Shown here: in pieces, positions 25,590 to 38,751 of the stretch
How positions within the stretch are numbered: position 1 is the first letter of the stretch
Layout: each line of letters begins with the position of its first letter
Assembly (NCBI GenBank): GCA_963383645.1
Contig: OY726565.1
Location: 37,119,529 to 37,183,528 of the forward strand
Direction: 5' to 3'
From: Muscardinus avellanarius
Taxonomy: Eukaryota > Chordata > Mammalia > Rodentia > Gliridae
DNA: 64,000 bases
The notes under the pieces: model-generated
What the model was told of the DNA's origin: nothing
Database searches by the model: none
What the model saw: the letters and a program-made list of their open reading frames with translations, nothing else
Program-made: the position numbers and the translations under genes

Positions 25590-28500
25590 TAAGGTTCCAG
25601 TTCTTCCAACCCCAAGTGTTGGCCACAGATTAGCAGCATCTGGGAACTTGTGAAAAATGTGGACTCTTCTACCATACCAGAAACCTGCTGTTGTAATCTG
25701 CATTTAAACAAGATCCCCGGGTAACTTATTTGCACTTTAAAGTTCTCCAACACTACTCTGCTTTGACCCCCAACTCTGTGGTCAGAGTTCAGGCACAAGC
25801 TACAACCAGGGACCTGGGATCATTTCTAATCAAAAGTCCACATACCATGAAGGCAGTGCTAGTTTATTTCATGTATCATTGTATCCCTGGCAGTTAGATG
25901 GATTTTAAACTAAACCATGAGGTACACTCAGGGAAGACAGGAGGGCAAAATAACACCCCCAAAGAGAGTGTGGGGTATGTAGCTGGAAAGATTGCAAAAG
26001 CAGCTGATTTGTTTAGAATGAACACACAACCCTTAGAATTTGGATGAATCTGAAAATATTTAGCCTTGTTTCCTTCTCACATGCTATGTAGCCCCTATGT
26101 AGATCTAGAGATGAAGGCCCAGCGGTTATGTGATAGATGGTCCTGGGAAAGGCATTGATACTGACCCCTGCTCCTTGAGGCCAGAGCTACAAAAGTGAGT
26201 TCTCCAGGGTGAGCCATTGCCTCGCTCCCCACGTGTGATGACCCCTGGTACGTCCCAAAAATATGGGAAAGTAGGTGACACATTTCAAGCAGAAGGATTG
26301 CACCCTTTCCTGTCTTTCTGAGCTACTAATTTAAAGATCCAGACCAGTTTTCTGCTAGTAAATGACATAAGCTCCTACTGATCTGGAACACTCTTTTTTT
26401 TTTTTTTTTTTGTGGTACTGGGATTCCTGGAAGCCCTTCTACCTCTGGGCTACACTCCCAGACCTATTTTTATATTTTCATTTGGAAACAGGGTCTCTTA
26501 AGCCGGCGAGGCTGGCTTCAAACCTGCTCCCATCCTCCTGTCTCCGCCTCCCAAGCGTGGGGATTACAAGCGTGCGCCACCACGCCCAGCTTAGAATACT
26601 CTTAAAACAGGCTCCTTGAGAATCCACATGCAGAGTAAGTGGGACAGAAGCAGATGAACAGTAGGAGGAAGTCTCCAAACTGTTCAGTCTCGCCTTGCCC
26701 CTCCCCACAACACTTCTTTTCAGCACAGCAATTGAGTGTCTTCTTTATAAAGTCAGATGACGTCAGCCTCAGCCCCAAAGGTTCTAGTTGCCCTCCTTTC
26801 CGCTAGGGGTAGAAATCAACATACTGTGATTACTTATGACAGATGTCTCCTAACAATTTTTTTCTAACTTAAACTCATAAAATAATTTTAAGTTGTTTAT
26901 CCTTTGCACATTTTTAAGTTAGCTAAGTTGTTTTTATTTTTGTTTGTTTGTTTATTTTTGCGGTACTGGGGATGGAACCTGGGGGCATTCTACCTTCAAG
27001 CTATATTCAGCCCTGTTTTTTAGTCTTTATTTTTTTTGTTAGTTTATTTTTATTTTTTTATTTTTTTTTATTTTTTTTCTTTTAACAATTTTTTTATTGA
27101 ACATAAATAGTATACATTTAAACTATATTTGGTGCCCTCTCCCCCCTCCGTTTTCCCTTCCCCCCTCCCACCAATGGTTGTCCAGGTTAACCATGTCTTA
27201 TTCATAATTTTACACATGTTCGGCTGTAGACCCTCATTAATCAAGATCAGCCTTCCTCCTCTCCTATCTTTCCATTCAAACCACTATCTTTTAGTCTTTA
27301 TTTTGAAACAGGGTCTCACTAAGTTGCAAAAGGTTTCACTAAGTAGCTGAGGCTGCCCTCAAACCACAATCCTCCTGTCTCAGCTTCCCAAATGCTGGGA
27401 ACACAAGCATGCACCACCACGCCTGACTAGCTAAGTTTTCCATCGTGAGTTTAAATAATTAGACAGGACATAACTTGCAGGGATGTGTAAATATTATGAT
27501 TTAAACAACAATTGAGCCATTCTTATGGATCCAATGGAATATACTATAACACTGAATGCTCTTCACCAACTTTCCTTAATAAATATATTAACAAGCCAGA
27601 TGTGGTAGCACATGCCTGTAATCCCAATACTTGAGAGGATGAGACAGGAGGACTGCAAGCTCACAGCAAGTCTCAGCAACTTAGTGAGACACTAAAAATT
27701 TAAAGGGCTGGGAATGTAGCTCAAAGATAGAGAAACTCTGGGCTCCCCAGTACCAAAATGCACAAATTCTTCTAAAGAGTAAAAATGTCCATGGCTCTTT
27801 TTTTTTTTTACCATATGGCCCATTTTCATCCCACTTCTTCCTCAGAGTTTTATTTCAATATAATTTGTGCTTATGCTTTAAGATCTATTACTGATTGCTC
27901 CAAAATACTTCTCTGTAATAAAAAAAAATTATGCACCATGCCGGGCGTGGTGGCGCACGCTTGTAATCCCCGCGCTTGGGAGGCAGAGACAGGAGGATCA
28001 CGCAGGTTCGAAGCCAGCCGCGCGCGCTGGCTTATGAGACCCTGTTTCCAAATAAAGTATAAAAAATAGGTCTGGGAGTGTAGCCCGGAGGTAGAAGGGC
28101 TTCCAGGAACCCCATTACCAACACCAAAAAAAAAAAAAAATTATGCACCTTGAAATCACATATTTTTTCATGAATTTAGACTTTATGTGTAAAAAGAATT
28201 TTATTCTGGATTCAGTTATACTTATAATCATTTTATATGCAACTAGTTAAAACAAATAATGCAATAAGTTTGACAAATTTCTTTGTTTTCATCAACAGAT
28301 GGATAGAGGGTGAGATAGAAGTTTTCTAGGTATTAATGTTTATCAGTGTAAAATTGGAAATGTAAAATAGAAAGATTTGGAGAGAACCAGTGTAAATGAA
28401 GAGCCTGTAGCTTCAGCTTCCTTAGCTCCGTCAGCAACGTTGCTGCTAGTCATTTTTTTGGTTTTTTTGTTTGCTTTGGTACTGAGGACTAAAGCCAGGA

Positions 28501-29762
28501 GCATTTTATCTCTGAGCTATACCTCCAGCCATTTTCTTCTTTTTTTTTTCTTTTTCTTTTTCCCTTTTCTTTCTTTTCTTTTTTTTTTTCTTTTTCTTTT
28601 TCTTTTTTTTTTTTTTTTTTGATACAGGACCTCACTAAGTTGCTGAGGATAACCTCAAACCTAAAATTCTCCTGTCTCAGGCTCCCAACTACTAAGATAG
28701 CAAGCATGTGCCACCTCACTTGGCTTTACTAGTCGATATTTACATTGTGCATTGCTAAAATGAGAGTTTAGAATTTTTTTCCATACTGGGAATTGAACCC
28801 AAAGCTTCTCCACCACTGAGCTACAACCTCAGCCCCTTTTATTTTGAGACAAAGCCTGACCAAGTTTCCCAGGCTGGTCTTCAACTTATAATCCTTCTGT
28901 CTTAGCCTCCCACATATTGGAATTATGGGGAGGTGCCAGAGCACCCATCAAATTTAGCATCAGTTTTATCCCTATTTTTTTATTTAGTTTCATTTGAATA
29001 CTGAGAAAAGTTGTCTAGACACATAAATAGATGGGAACAAAGTTTTGTTATAATAAATATCCTTAATTTTAAAATTCCTTTAGCATTTTATGTCAACAAT
29101 ACATCATGACCTGTCATCATTATTTTTAATGATCTATCAACTGTCAGCCCAATTAAGACTCCTAATTTATTGAAAACAAAGAATCAAAAATTACCTAAAG
29201 GGCCAAATGTGTTATTCTGCAACTAAGTTCACTCCTTTTCTCAACTTCAATGCTGATATTTTAAACTCCCCCTTTGTATGGCAATCTAGAGGCACTGTGC
29301 CACCACAAGCTTAGGGATGGATGGATGGATGGATGGATAGATGGATGGATGGATGACTGTCATTGGAAGTAAAGTGAAAAGGATAGGCATGTCCTAGGAA
29401 GACCACTTTTAGGAAGGCATGCACAAAGGCATGCACAGAAAGATGAGACCTGAAAACCGACTCCGGTGTGCCTGCTCATCATCACTTGGAAAGACTTCCA
29501 GAACAGCTATGGTATCCATGCTCCAGTTTGGAGCCTTCTGATCTGCAAGGCACTGTGTGATCTGTATTCCCCTCTTTTTATCTTTTTCCCATCTTCACCT
29601 CCTATCACTTCCAGTCGGGCTCCAGCCACACTGATATCCTTCCTCTACAATCTGGTTATGGAGGAAGGGGGCAAGGAGGGATTGCTTTTTTCCAAACTGC
29701 TCAAAAGGCACTTTTATAGTGAGGTCTTCCTCAACCTATTTCTCAGTGCAGCCTTACACATG

Positions 29763-29806
<44 letters not shown>

Positions 29807-31849
29807 ATATTCTTTATCTTCTTTTCTTCTCTGTAGCACATAGTGAGTGCCCAGTCAATATTTTGTAATCATTGTCGTCGTAGTTGTCGTCGTAGTTGTC
29901 GTCGTGGTCGTCGTCGTCGTCGTCCTCCTCCTCCTCCTCCTCCTCCTCCTCCTCCTCCTCTTATTCTTCTTCCTCTTCTTCCTTTTCCTCTTCCTCCTTT
30001 TCTCCTCCTCCTCCCCCTTCTTTCTCTTCCTCCTCCTCTCCTCCTTCTCCTTTTTCTTCTCCTCCTCCCCCTTGTTCTTCTTCTTCATGTACTATGGATT
30101 GAGCTCAGGAGCATTCTGTCTCCAAGCCATATACCAGCCTTTTTATTTTGAAACAGGGTCTTGCTAAGTTACTGAGGCTGCTATCCTCCTATTTCAGCCT
30201 CCCAAATACTGGAATTCCAAATATGTGCCATCACTTTGGCAATTAATTGATTTTATGGGCTGTAGATTAGTGTGTCAACACAAACCAGATTGTTTTGGGG
30301 GAAGAATTTATACGTTTTCTTAAAATGCATCCCTTTTCCACCCTTAATGGCTCTGTATTGCAGTATGTCAGGAAGTGGTATGGGAGGCATATAGGATCTT
30401 TCTGGATCGAATCCCTGAAACAGGAGAATACCAAGACTGGGTCAGCAACTGCCAGCAGGAGTCCTTCTGCCTCTTTGACATTGGGAAAAACTTCAGCAAC
30501 TCACAGGAGCACCTGGATCTCCTCCAGCAGGTGAACCCGACTGCCCAAGTAGTTCCTAGCCCTCCAGCCCTTGCTTCTCTGGAACTGCTCTCCACAGAAT
30601 AAGGGTTAGTAGAAGAAATGCTTGGAGATATCTGATAGTGCCAACAGGAATTTCATTCCTGCAGAATAATGTATGGGCAGGGTGACGTGCAGTTGAAAGG
30701 AGAAGGGAAGGAAAATAGACTTTGGCTCTTCAGTTGACATTATCTCCTGTAAAATTACTTTTAATCTTTTTGCAGAGAATGAAACAGAGACGCTTTCCTG
30801 AGAGGTAAGTACCCAAAATAGAGTGCTGTGTGCTCTTGACTTTCAAAAGATCATATAATGGAGTGAGACTAAGCTATTGTACCGTCATGATTTTATGTCA
30901 GCCACAAAGATCTGTGTAGGTTATTCTGACAATTTATGAGTGTATTGTACTAAAGATAAATGAGTTTATAAAAGGAAAATGGTTAGACCTTATAGATGGA
31001 GATAGATGTTCACACTGTTCACAGGGGAAAAAGGGAATTTATCACCAGGTGATAGTTACCTAAAGTATATTTTTATTTATGAAATACAGCACAATTAAAA
31101 TAGTTTGATTTTTAGTATTTATGGTAAATATGTTGGGAAGATATTTTATACAATCACACAGCAAGCTGAATTTTGAACTCTCATTTGATATGCTGTAAAA
31201 AAAAAAAAGTAGTATTTCTCATACTAAATTACTGAAGCACTGAGTTATATCCTCATCAAGACCTGAATATCAAATAAAACAACCAAAATGCAAAAAAGAA
31301 GCAAAAAAGAGAAGGGAAAGTACATTAGATAAAATTATAAAAGAAGAAGAATATTGATTCTAAACTCACACATTACACACATTTTGTAACATATAGAAAT
31401 CTTGATCTAAAGGTAACGCTACAAAAAGAGACACAAATTTGGCCATATGAATTACTGGAAGTTCTCTATAATACTTCTCACATTTGTTACTTTTGTTCTT
31501 ATTCTCTTTGCCACCAATCTGTTCAAGGAGCTTATTAATTTATTCTGTGAAAAACATCAAATCTAATCTTGCTAACAGATGTCCCTGCCTCTAATGTCCT
31601 CTTCTCTTTAACTTGTATAACTGCTGCTAGACTAAATCTGAACTATACCTTTTGTTACGCTGAGCCTGTTCAATGGTGGTCCAAAGATCCCCCCATCTTC
31701 TCCTTGCCCTTCTGAATATCCCGCTCCCCATCTTCTCCACCCCATGTGCAAAGCAGCATCCCTGGTACCCTGGCCCTCCAGATTTGGGTAGGGCCAGCAA
31801 ATGGGAAGGGAGAGATCAAAGGGAGAAGGGAGAATAAGGTCATCAAATT

Positions 31850-31887
<38 letters not shown>

Positions 31888-34800
31888 CTCTAAGGAGTCT
31901 GAAAGCTATTGACCTCCTTCAACTTCAGCTCATTCCTCCTAGACACACTTTTAAGGGATTCTTCTCTGACTAGTTCTTGGTATCCCCTCACTCCTCCTGG
32001 CCTGGGTGGTCTCAGCATCCCCCGGTCACCATCCCCAGGTGTTGCCCTCTTTCTCCTGGTTGCTCCTATACCCTTTCCACAACTTAGCAAATACACCTCT
32101 TATTAGCCCTTGCTCACATTACCCAGCTGTGGGTGAGTTACCTGTTTCCTCCTAGGTCCTTCACAGAGGCCAGACTAATAAACCAAGACCATTCACCCCT
32201 GACCTTCAGGACTTGTCTCCATGACCCTTGACCCCACTGCTGCCCCCAGGCCACTTCCTCACAGTGCAAGCCCTTGTTGCCTGGATGAACCTGCCCTATC
32301 CTCTCCACCCCACCAAATCTGACTCTTTCTAGCAGAAGGTGGACTCTGCCTGAGGATACCTTGACAGCCTACTTGAGCCTGCAGCACTCCCCACTCTGAA
32401 CCTCATACTCTGCTGGGCATTCGCGTTTTCACTGAACTTTTCCTTGTGACAGTATAAATTTCTCAAGGACAGGAACTCTTTTATACATGTGCATCTATGC
32501 ACAAAATGTAGGACCAAAGCAGAGCCATGACAGGTTTCATCCATACAGCAAACACGCTAGGCCTAAGGTACAGTTTCCCAGGAATACAACTAACAGTTAA
32601 GTGCCAGTTTTGACAACTGGGTGAGGATGAAAAACTCCCAACCAACCCCAGGAGGCACGAACCAAATGGAAGGCACCAAATATCCTGTCCATTGCTTGTG
32701 ATAACAGCAGTAAAAATTTCCTTTTGGTTTAAAAATAACTCCTTTGTAAATCACAGCCCTAGTGACTGAAATGTATAAAACTGCCTTAGAACAAAGACTT
32801 GGGGTCTTTGTCAAGACTACACTGCATTGGAGGGACTTGGACCCTAGCTCGAGCTAGTTCCCCAATAAACCCCTTCTTGTTGTTTGCATTATTGTGTGGT
32901 GGTAGTCTCTGTCACCCTGGGGTCCCGGACTTTGATTATAACAAAAACCGGGCAAAGTTATCATACATTCTATTAATCAATTAGTTATGTCTATTAAGCC
33001 CTATTTTATAAATCTAAATAAGTTATTGCCAAGGAAAATATGTGAGTTAGAAGAGTCTAGTATTAGAGTATGAATTGTGTTCACAAGACACAGATGTATT
33101 GACTCCTCTGATTTAAGCACTAAATGACACTTTCTGACTCTTCCACTTTCAAAAAAAGAAAGCAGAGCCAGGTGTGGTGGGAACACATCTTTAGTCCCAG
33201 TACTTGGGAAACTGAGACAGGAGGATCGCAGATTCGAGGCCAGCCTCAACGACTGAGACTCAGCAACCTAGCAAGACCTTGTTTCAAAACAAAAAAAATT
33301 TTAAATCTAGGGGTGTGACTAATAGGTAGAGCATCCCTTGGTTCAATCCCCAGTACAGAAGGAAGAGGAAGGAAGGAAGGAAGGAAGGAAGGAAGGAAGG
33401 AAGGAAGGAAGGAAGGAAGGGTCGCAAACCAGCTCAGTCTAATTGGGGCGTGAGTCCACTCACGGTCGAAAATCTCAGCAAAGATGGGGAAGGATTAGAG
33501 TGAAATACTGCAGCCTCTTATCTGCAGTGATTCTTTCCCTTCTAGGAACTAAGAGTTCCTAGTGACGGCGCTCTCTAGAAAGAATCTGATATGGACAAAG
33601 GCTTCTTGAGCCAATGAAAATTTATTACAGGAACCCAGAAAAATTTATACCCTTCACCAGTGAGATTAATAATAGGAGAAAAAAGAAAAGGGGCATAATC
33701 ACAGCAAAACAATAGTGAATTACAAGCAAACAAAGTAAATGACTAGTCCAGCATTTAGGAGATTAACTCTGGATCTTTCTTCTGATATTGCAGCAGAGCA
33801 GGTCCAAAGGGTAACTTCCAGAGGAAATACAGGCGCGCCCAAGGCCCAGGGCTTGGAGAATACGCCTTCTCATGGAATCTTCTTTTGCTTTCTTTTTTGA
33901 AGTTTCCATCTATATCCATATGACAAGCATGGGGAGATATGGCGGTCCAGGGAGATGCAATGGGAGTCTCTAAGATCTCATCCGCCTTGCCTTTTGAAGT
34001 CTGAAAGCTTACAAAAACTCACAACACAGCTTGGCAAATAAAACACCACAAACAACACCATGAAGTTCTTGGATTTAGTTGTCAGATGTATTTCCTTAAC
34101 TGCTGAACACTCTTCTTTAGACAACAAGCCTATTAAAAGCCTATTCATCTTTAATAATCCATTTCCCTGTCACAAACCCTCTGCAACCTGCTTCTAACTT
34201 TCTAATTCCTTTCTTTCCCAGTTGGGACGTTCTCATGATAAGCTCTTCTTCATGCAAAAATGCTTTTCTTACTCTTACGGTATTTCCTTTCATATATATA
34301 TATGAAATATATATATATGAAAATATATATATATATATTTAGAACATCTGTCCTTTATTTTGTCATATTCATTTCTAACCATGCGGCCAGTCTCTCTGTC
34401 TCAGGGAATGCTCACTCATACTGGGCATAAAAGTCAACAATCTTTTTCCTTCGGCTCTATTGTATTTGGGCAACTAAGTTGTTCATCAACTAAATTGCTT
34501 TGAAGTCACACACAAAGTTTTATCTTCTCTGTCTCTAGGCAGGATCTCAAGGGTAAACAGAGTTACCTTAAACTGAGCTAACGGTTACCGGAGTTAATGG
34601 CTTAACCTAAGTTAGTGATAGGAATGAGGGTCGGAGACCATTTGTGATTGCTGCAGCTGGAATGCTTATCACAGCATCTGAGTTCTGGCCAGTTTTTTCA
34701 TTACTATTGAGCAAAGCCAAGGACATTTAGACAAATTATTAGAGAATTTATTTCCATGGACTCAATTTCTTTCATAGTCCTGATCTCACATCACCGGAGC

Positions 34801-37800
34801 AATTCATGTAGAGAGTTAAAAGGAATCATTACCAAGAAAATAATAGTCATGAAGGGTATCTAAAAGTGGGGGTTACTTTGGCCAGAGACGACACCCCCTT
34901 CTCGGGGCTTGTTGCCGATTGGCTATGTGGAGTGGGGTCTCAACACATAGATGCTGAGGCAGCAGGTGGTCTTGGCAAGGAAGGAAGAAAGGAAGGAAAG
35001 AAGGAAGGGAGGGAGGGAGGGAGGAAGGAAGGAAGGGGCCACCCTATAAGAGAAAATCAACATAATATACCAAGTCTGGGTAGAGAAACATTTAAAATTA
35101 TAAAAAATTATAACCTGAGCCAGAAAGAGAAAGCAATAGAATCTTTCCATCTATTCCTGTACCTGCCAACATTGCTGGAAAGAAGGAGCAAGAGACAAAC
35201 ATTAGCTGTAGTTACCAAGTTAAAAAAGGAAAATAATTTTTTCTCTTACTTCAAACCTTTCCAAAAAGACAAAAGAGAAAATTTTCTCACCTGACTACTT
35301 CATAAGTCTGCCAACTTTAAATAACTTTGAATTAAAAGCCAGTGGAAGAACCGAGTGGCCCAACTTCTCACACCTTTATGCCCGCTGATGGTGCACGGTG
35401 CCAGCTTGGTGGCAGGGTCACACCTAATCACCTAATCGTAAAGGAAACAGCAACTGGCACAGAGCCCTGCACAAAATTGCCTGCTGATTTATAACCAATG
35501 CAATCGCCAGCATTGATATCATTCTCTCCTTTGTTATTTTCAAAGTAAGACAATGAGACCATGCCAATAATAGGAGGAAGGAATCTATAAATAAAGATTT
35601 ATAAAGTAAAAAGAAAAAGAAAAATGGCCCAAGTTATAAACCCTACAATGTTTGACATAGTGAGAGTTTATTTATACATTAAAAAGTCCTTAATTGATCT
35701 CCATTAAAGTTATTTTTGAACATATGCTATAATGCCAAAAAAATAACAAGAATAGCTCATTTTAGATTCCACTAGAAAGTCTAAGTTTATATTTGGCCTG
35801 TGTGTACCGAAGTAATCATTCATTTTTTAACAACTGACATCCATTTTGACTAGTCAGAGGGTATACCAGGATGGTTAATAATATTTTGTATATTACGCTT
35901 ACTAACACTTTGGAAAATGTGGCTGTGGAAGAAATATGTAGATGGTACTGTTGCCTCTAACCCATCTATATGACTTTGTAACAACAAAACATTGAACCAT
36001 TTGTTTTTTTCTTCCCATCATCATGAACCATAAAACATTAGATGAAATATATTTTACCAAACCAGAAACAACCCGGTGGGACCTAACACCTTATAGAAAC
36101 AAATCTTTCAGTGAGCTTCAAAAATACCATTACCACTACTACTTTCTAAATAAAGATTGCTAAAATCCAATTTCATATGTGTAGACAGCTTTACCACCGT
36201 GACCCTGTATCTGCTCCTAGAATTTCTTCTACACTACAGTCCACAGCACCAAGCCCTTACCCCCAACCTCCCAAGGGTTACCACTGCAGGCAGTGAGTGT
36301 GTCCAGAATAAAGACTTGCGCCTCTATTATCCAGAAACCTCACTCACTCCCATCACTGTAACCACAAGAATAATTCTCCTAGATAAACATAGTAACTATC
36401 TTGATTAGCAGGCTTGGAAGCCTGAGATTTTAAGGATATTTCAGGCACAGATCATGTCATCTGTTATCTATGATGTCAAGGACACATGTAAGCACAATGG
36501 AACTATAAGTCATCAGGCTCCAAAGACCAGCTTTGCCTTCTAAAGAAATGCACCCCAGGGCCACAAAATCCAGGATGCTCGTGGGAAGCACCACGTGGGG
36601 ACTGAGCTTCTCTTCATTGGGAAGATATTCAAATGTTACTCTTGTAATAAAAAGCAGTTGAATCCAGTTTTAAGCATGCTCTCCCCACTGATCTTAGCTC
36701 TACTTAGTACATGCAAACGTGAATGCAGCTTCCATGTTGTCTCAAGTTCCTTTCACCTGGTCTTGTTTTTTCCTATTCTGCTGATAGAAAAGATGAGATG
36801 GCAGCAGAGAAGACTTTGGCAGAACCAGCTGGAACTGCCGTGCTTTCAGCAGGTAAGCTCGACTCTCACATCCCCTGCTTCTGAACCTAATTCAGATACT
36901 CACAAAGGCATGGTATTTGCAAAGCAATCCTTCCTTGAAGTTGCTAGAGTACTTATAATGTGCTTTCTTTCTCAATTTTTTTTTTTTTTCGATACTGGGG
37001 ATGGAACCCAGGGGCATCCTACCTCCGAGCTACACACCCAGCCCTGTTTTTTATTCTTTGTTTGGAAACAAGGTCTCACTGAGTTGCAAAGGGCCTCACT
37101 AAGTAGTAGCTGAGATCTTCGAACCGCAATCCTCCTGTCTCGGCCTCCCAAATGCTGGAATTACAAGCACCACGCCCGGCTTGTGCTTTCTCAATTCTAA
37201 CTGGTGGTTCCGACCTCATAAAATAATCTGAAATCATTGTACAAAATTGGAAAATATAAAAAAGAATCCCAAATAAAACATATCTAATAAAAAAAGAAAA
37301 GAGAATGAAGGTAAAACCAAATCGTCCATATCCTATAATTTGGAGGCACCCATCCTCATCAGAGGTTTTGCCTATCACCTCCCATTTTTCTCTATTACAT
37401 TTATGTATTATTGATGCCATACTTAGAGTTTGCACCATTTTTTACACTAACATGACATAAAGAACATTTTGCAGTTCTACTAAACTTTTTCAAATTAATC
37501 ATTTTAATGACTTTCAATATTCAATTGCATCTACATAATTGTAATCAACTTAACCATTCCATCATTGCTAAATGTTTATATGTCATTACAAATGTTTAAT
37601 TAACATATTTAAGCATTAGTCTTTGTGAAATCACCAATTTCTAAAACTTTTAATGGATTATGCCAAATTTGTTTTCTAGAAATCTTATTATAATTTAAAT
37701 GGTCCAATGGTCAAAAAGACAAGAGTTCATCTCATTTCATACTTGCCAATGCTAAATATTACTATTTGTTTTTATGTTTTCCAAAGGGAAAAATAAATTA

Positions 37801-38705
37801 TTTTCCCTAAATTTATTATGTTTGAAATTTCTTTTTCAAGTATTTTATAGCTTTACCATTTTCCCATGAAATTATAAGAAATAATAATTATGTTTCCCAT
37901 AATCTCATAATGTTAAAATTTGTAAGAATTGGCATCAGTGATGATCTTATGCAGAAGCTGCTACAATTATGTTTTAGTATCTCTCCTAAATTCAGCTAAG
38001 CTACCATTTCTAGATTTACTTATAGCTAAGAATGAAACAAGCCATTTAATTCCAACTATAATAAGTAATAAAACACACTTTTTTTTCAGTGCTAGACACA
38101 GTAGAACTCAGGGGCATTCTACTTCTGAGCTATACGCCCAGCCCATTTTTTATTCTTTATTTTGAAGCAGGACCTCATTAAATTGCAGAAGGCCTCATTA
38201 AGTAGCTGAGGCTGGCTGCAAATCTGCCATCCTCCTGTCTCAGCCTCCCAAGTACTGGGATTGCAAGGTGCACCATCACACCCAATTTAAAACACACTTT
38301 TACTAATAAAAAGAGCCACATATTTAGTAATTCCCCTTTTATTTTTTTATTTTTTATTTTTTATTTTTTGGTGGTACTAGGGGTGAAACCCAAAGGCTTT
38401 CTACCTCCGGGATATACTCCCAGACCTATTTTATATTTTATTTAGAAACAGGGTCTCACTTAGTAGCTGAGTCTGGCTTCGAACCTGTGCGATCCTCCTG
38501 TCTCAGCCTCCCAAGCGCAGGGATTACAAGCGTGTGCCACCACGCCCGGCCTATAATTCCCCTTTTAAACAGATAAAATTTGACTTGTGACATCTAATAA
38601 GAAATCTTATTCAGAAAAAGAATTATTTACAGAAGAAAATAATACAAAAAGATGCTTCATATTGACTTCATTTTAATATTGAATAACAATCAAAATTAAT
38701 GAGAG

Positions 38706-38751
<46 letters not shown>

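Noticed and set aside
29843..30167. Open frames rich in Ser, Val, Pro or Arg
   Set aside because: Products of the GTC/CTC/CTT repeat read in different frames.
32774..32869. TATA box and polyadenylation signal as a possible gene promoter/terminator
   Set aside because: Their order and the flanking sequence fit a solo retroviral-type LTR rather than a cellular gene.
34866..35294. Plus-strand open frame of 142 codons
   Set aside because: Crosses the GGAA repeat and the edge of an LTR-like insertion. No family match.
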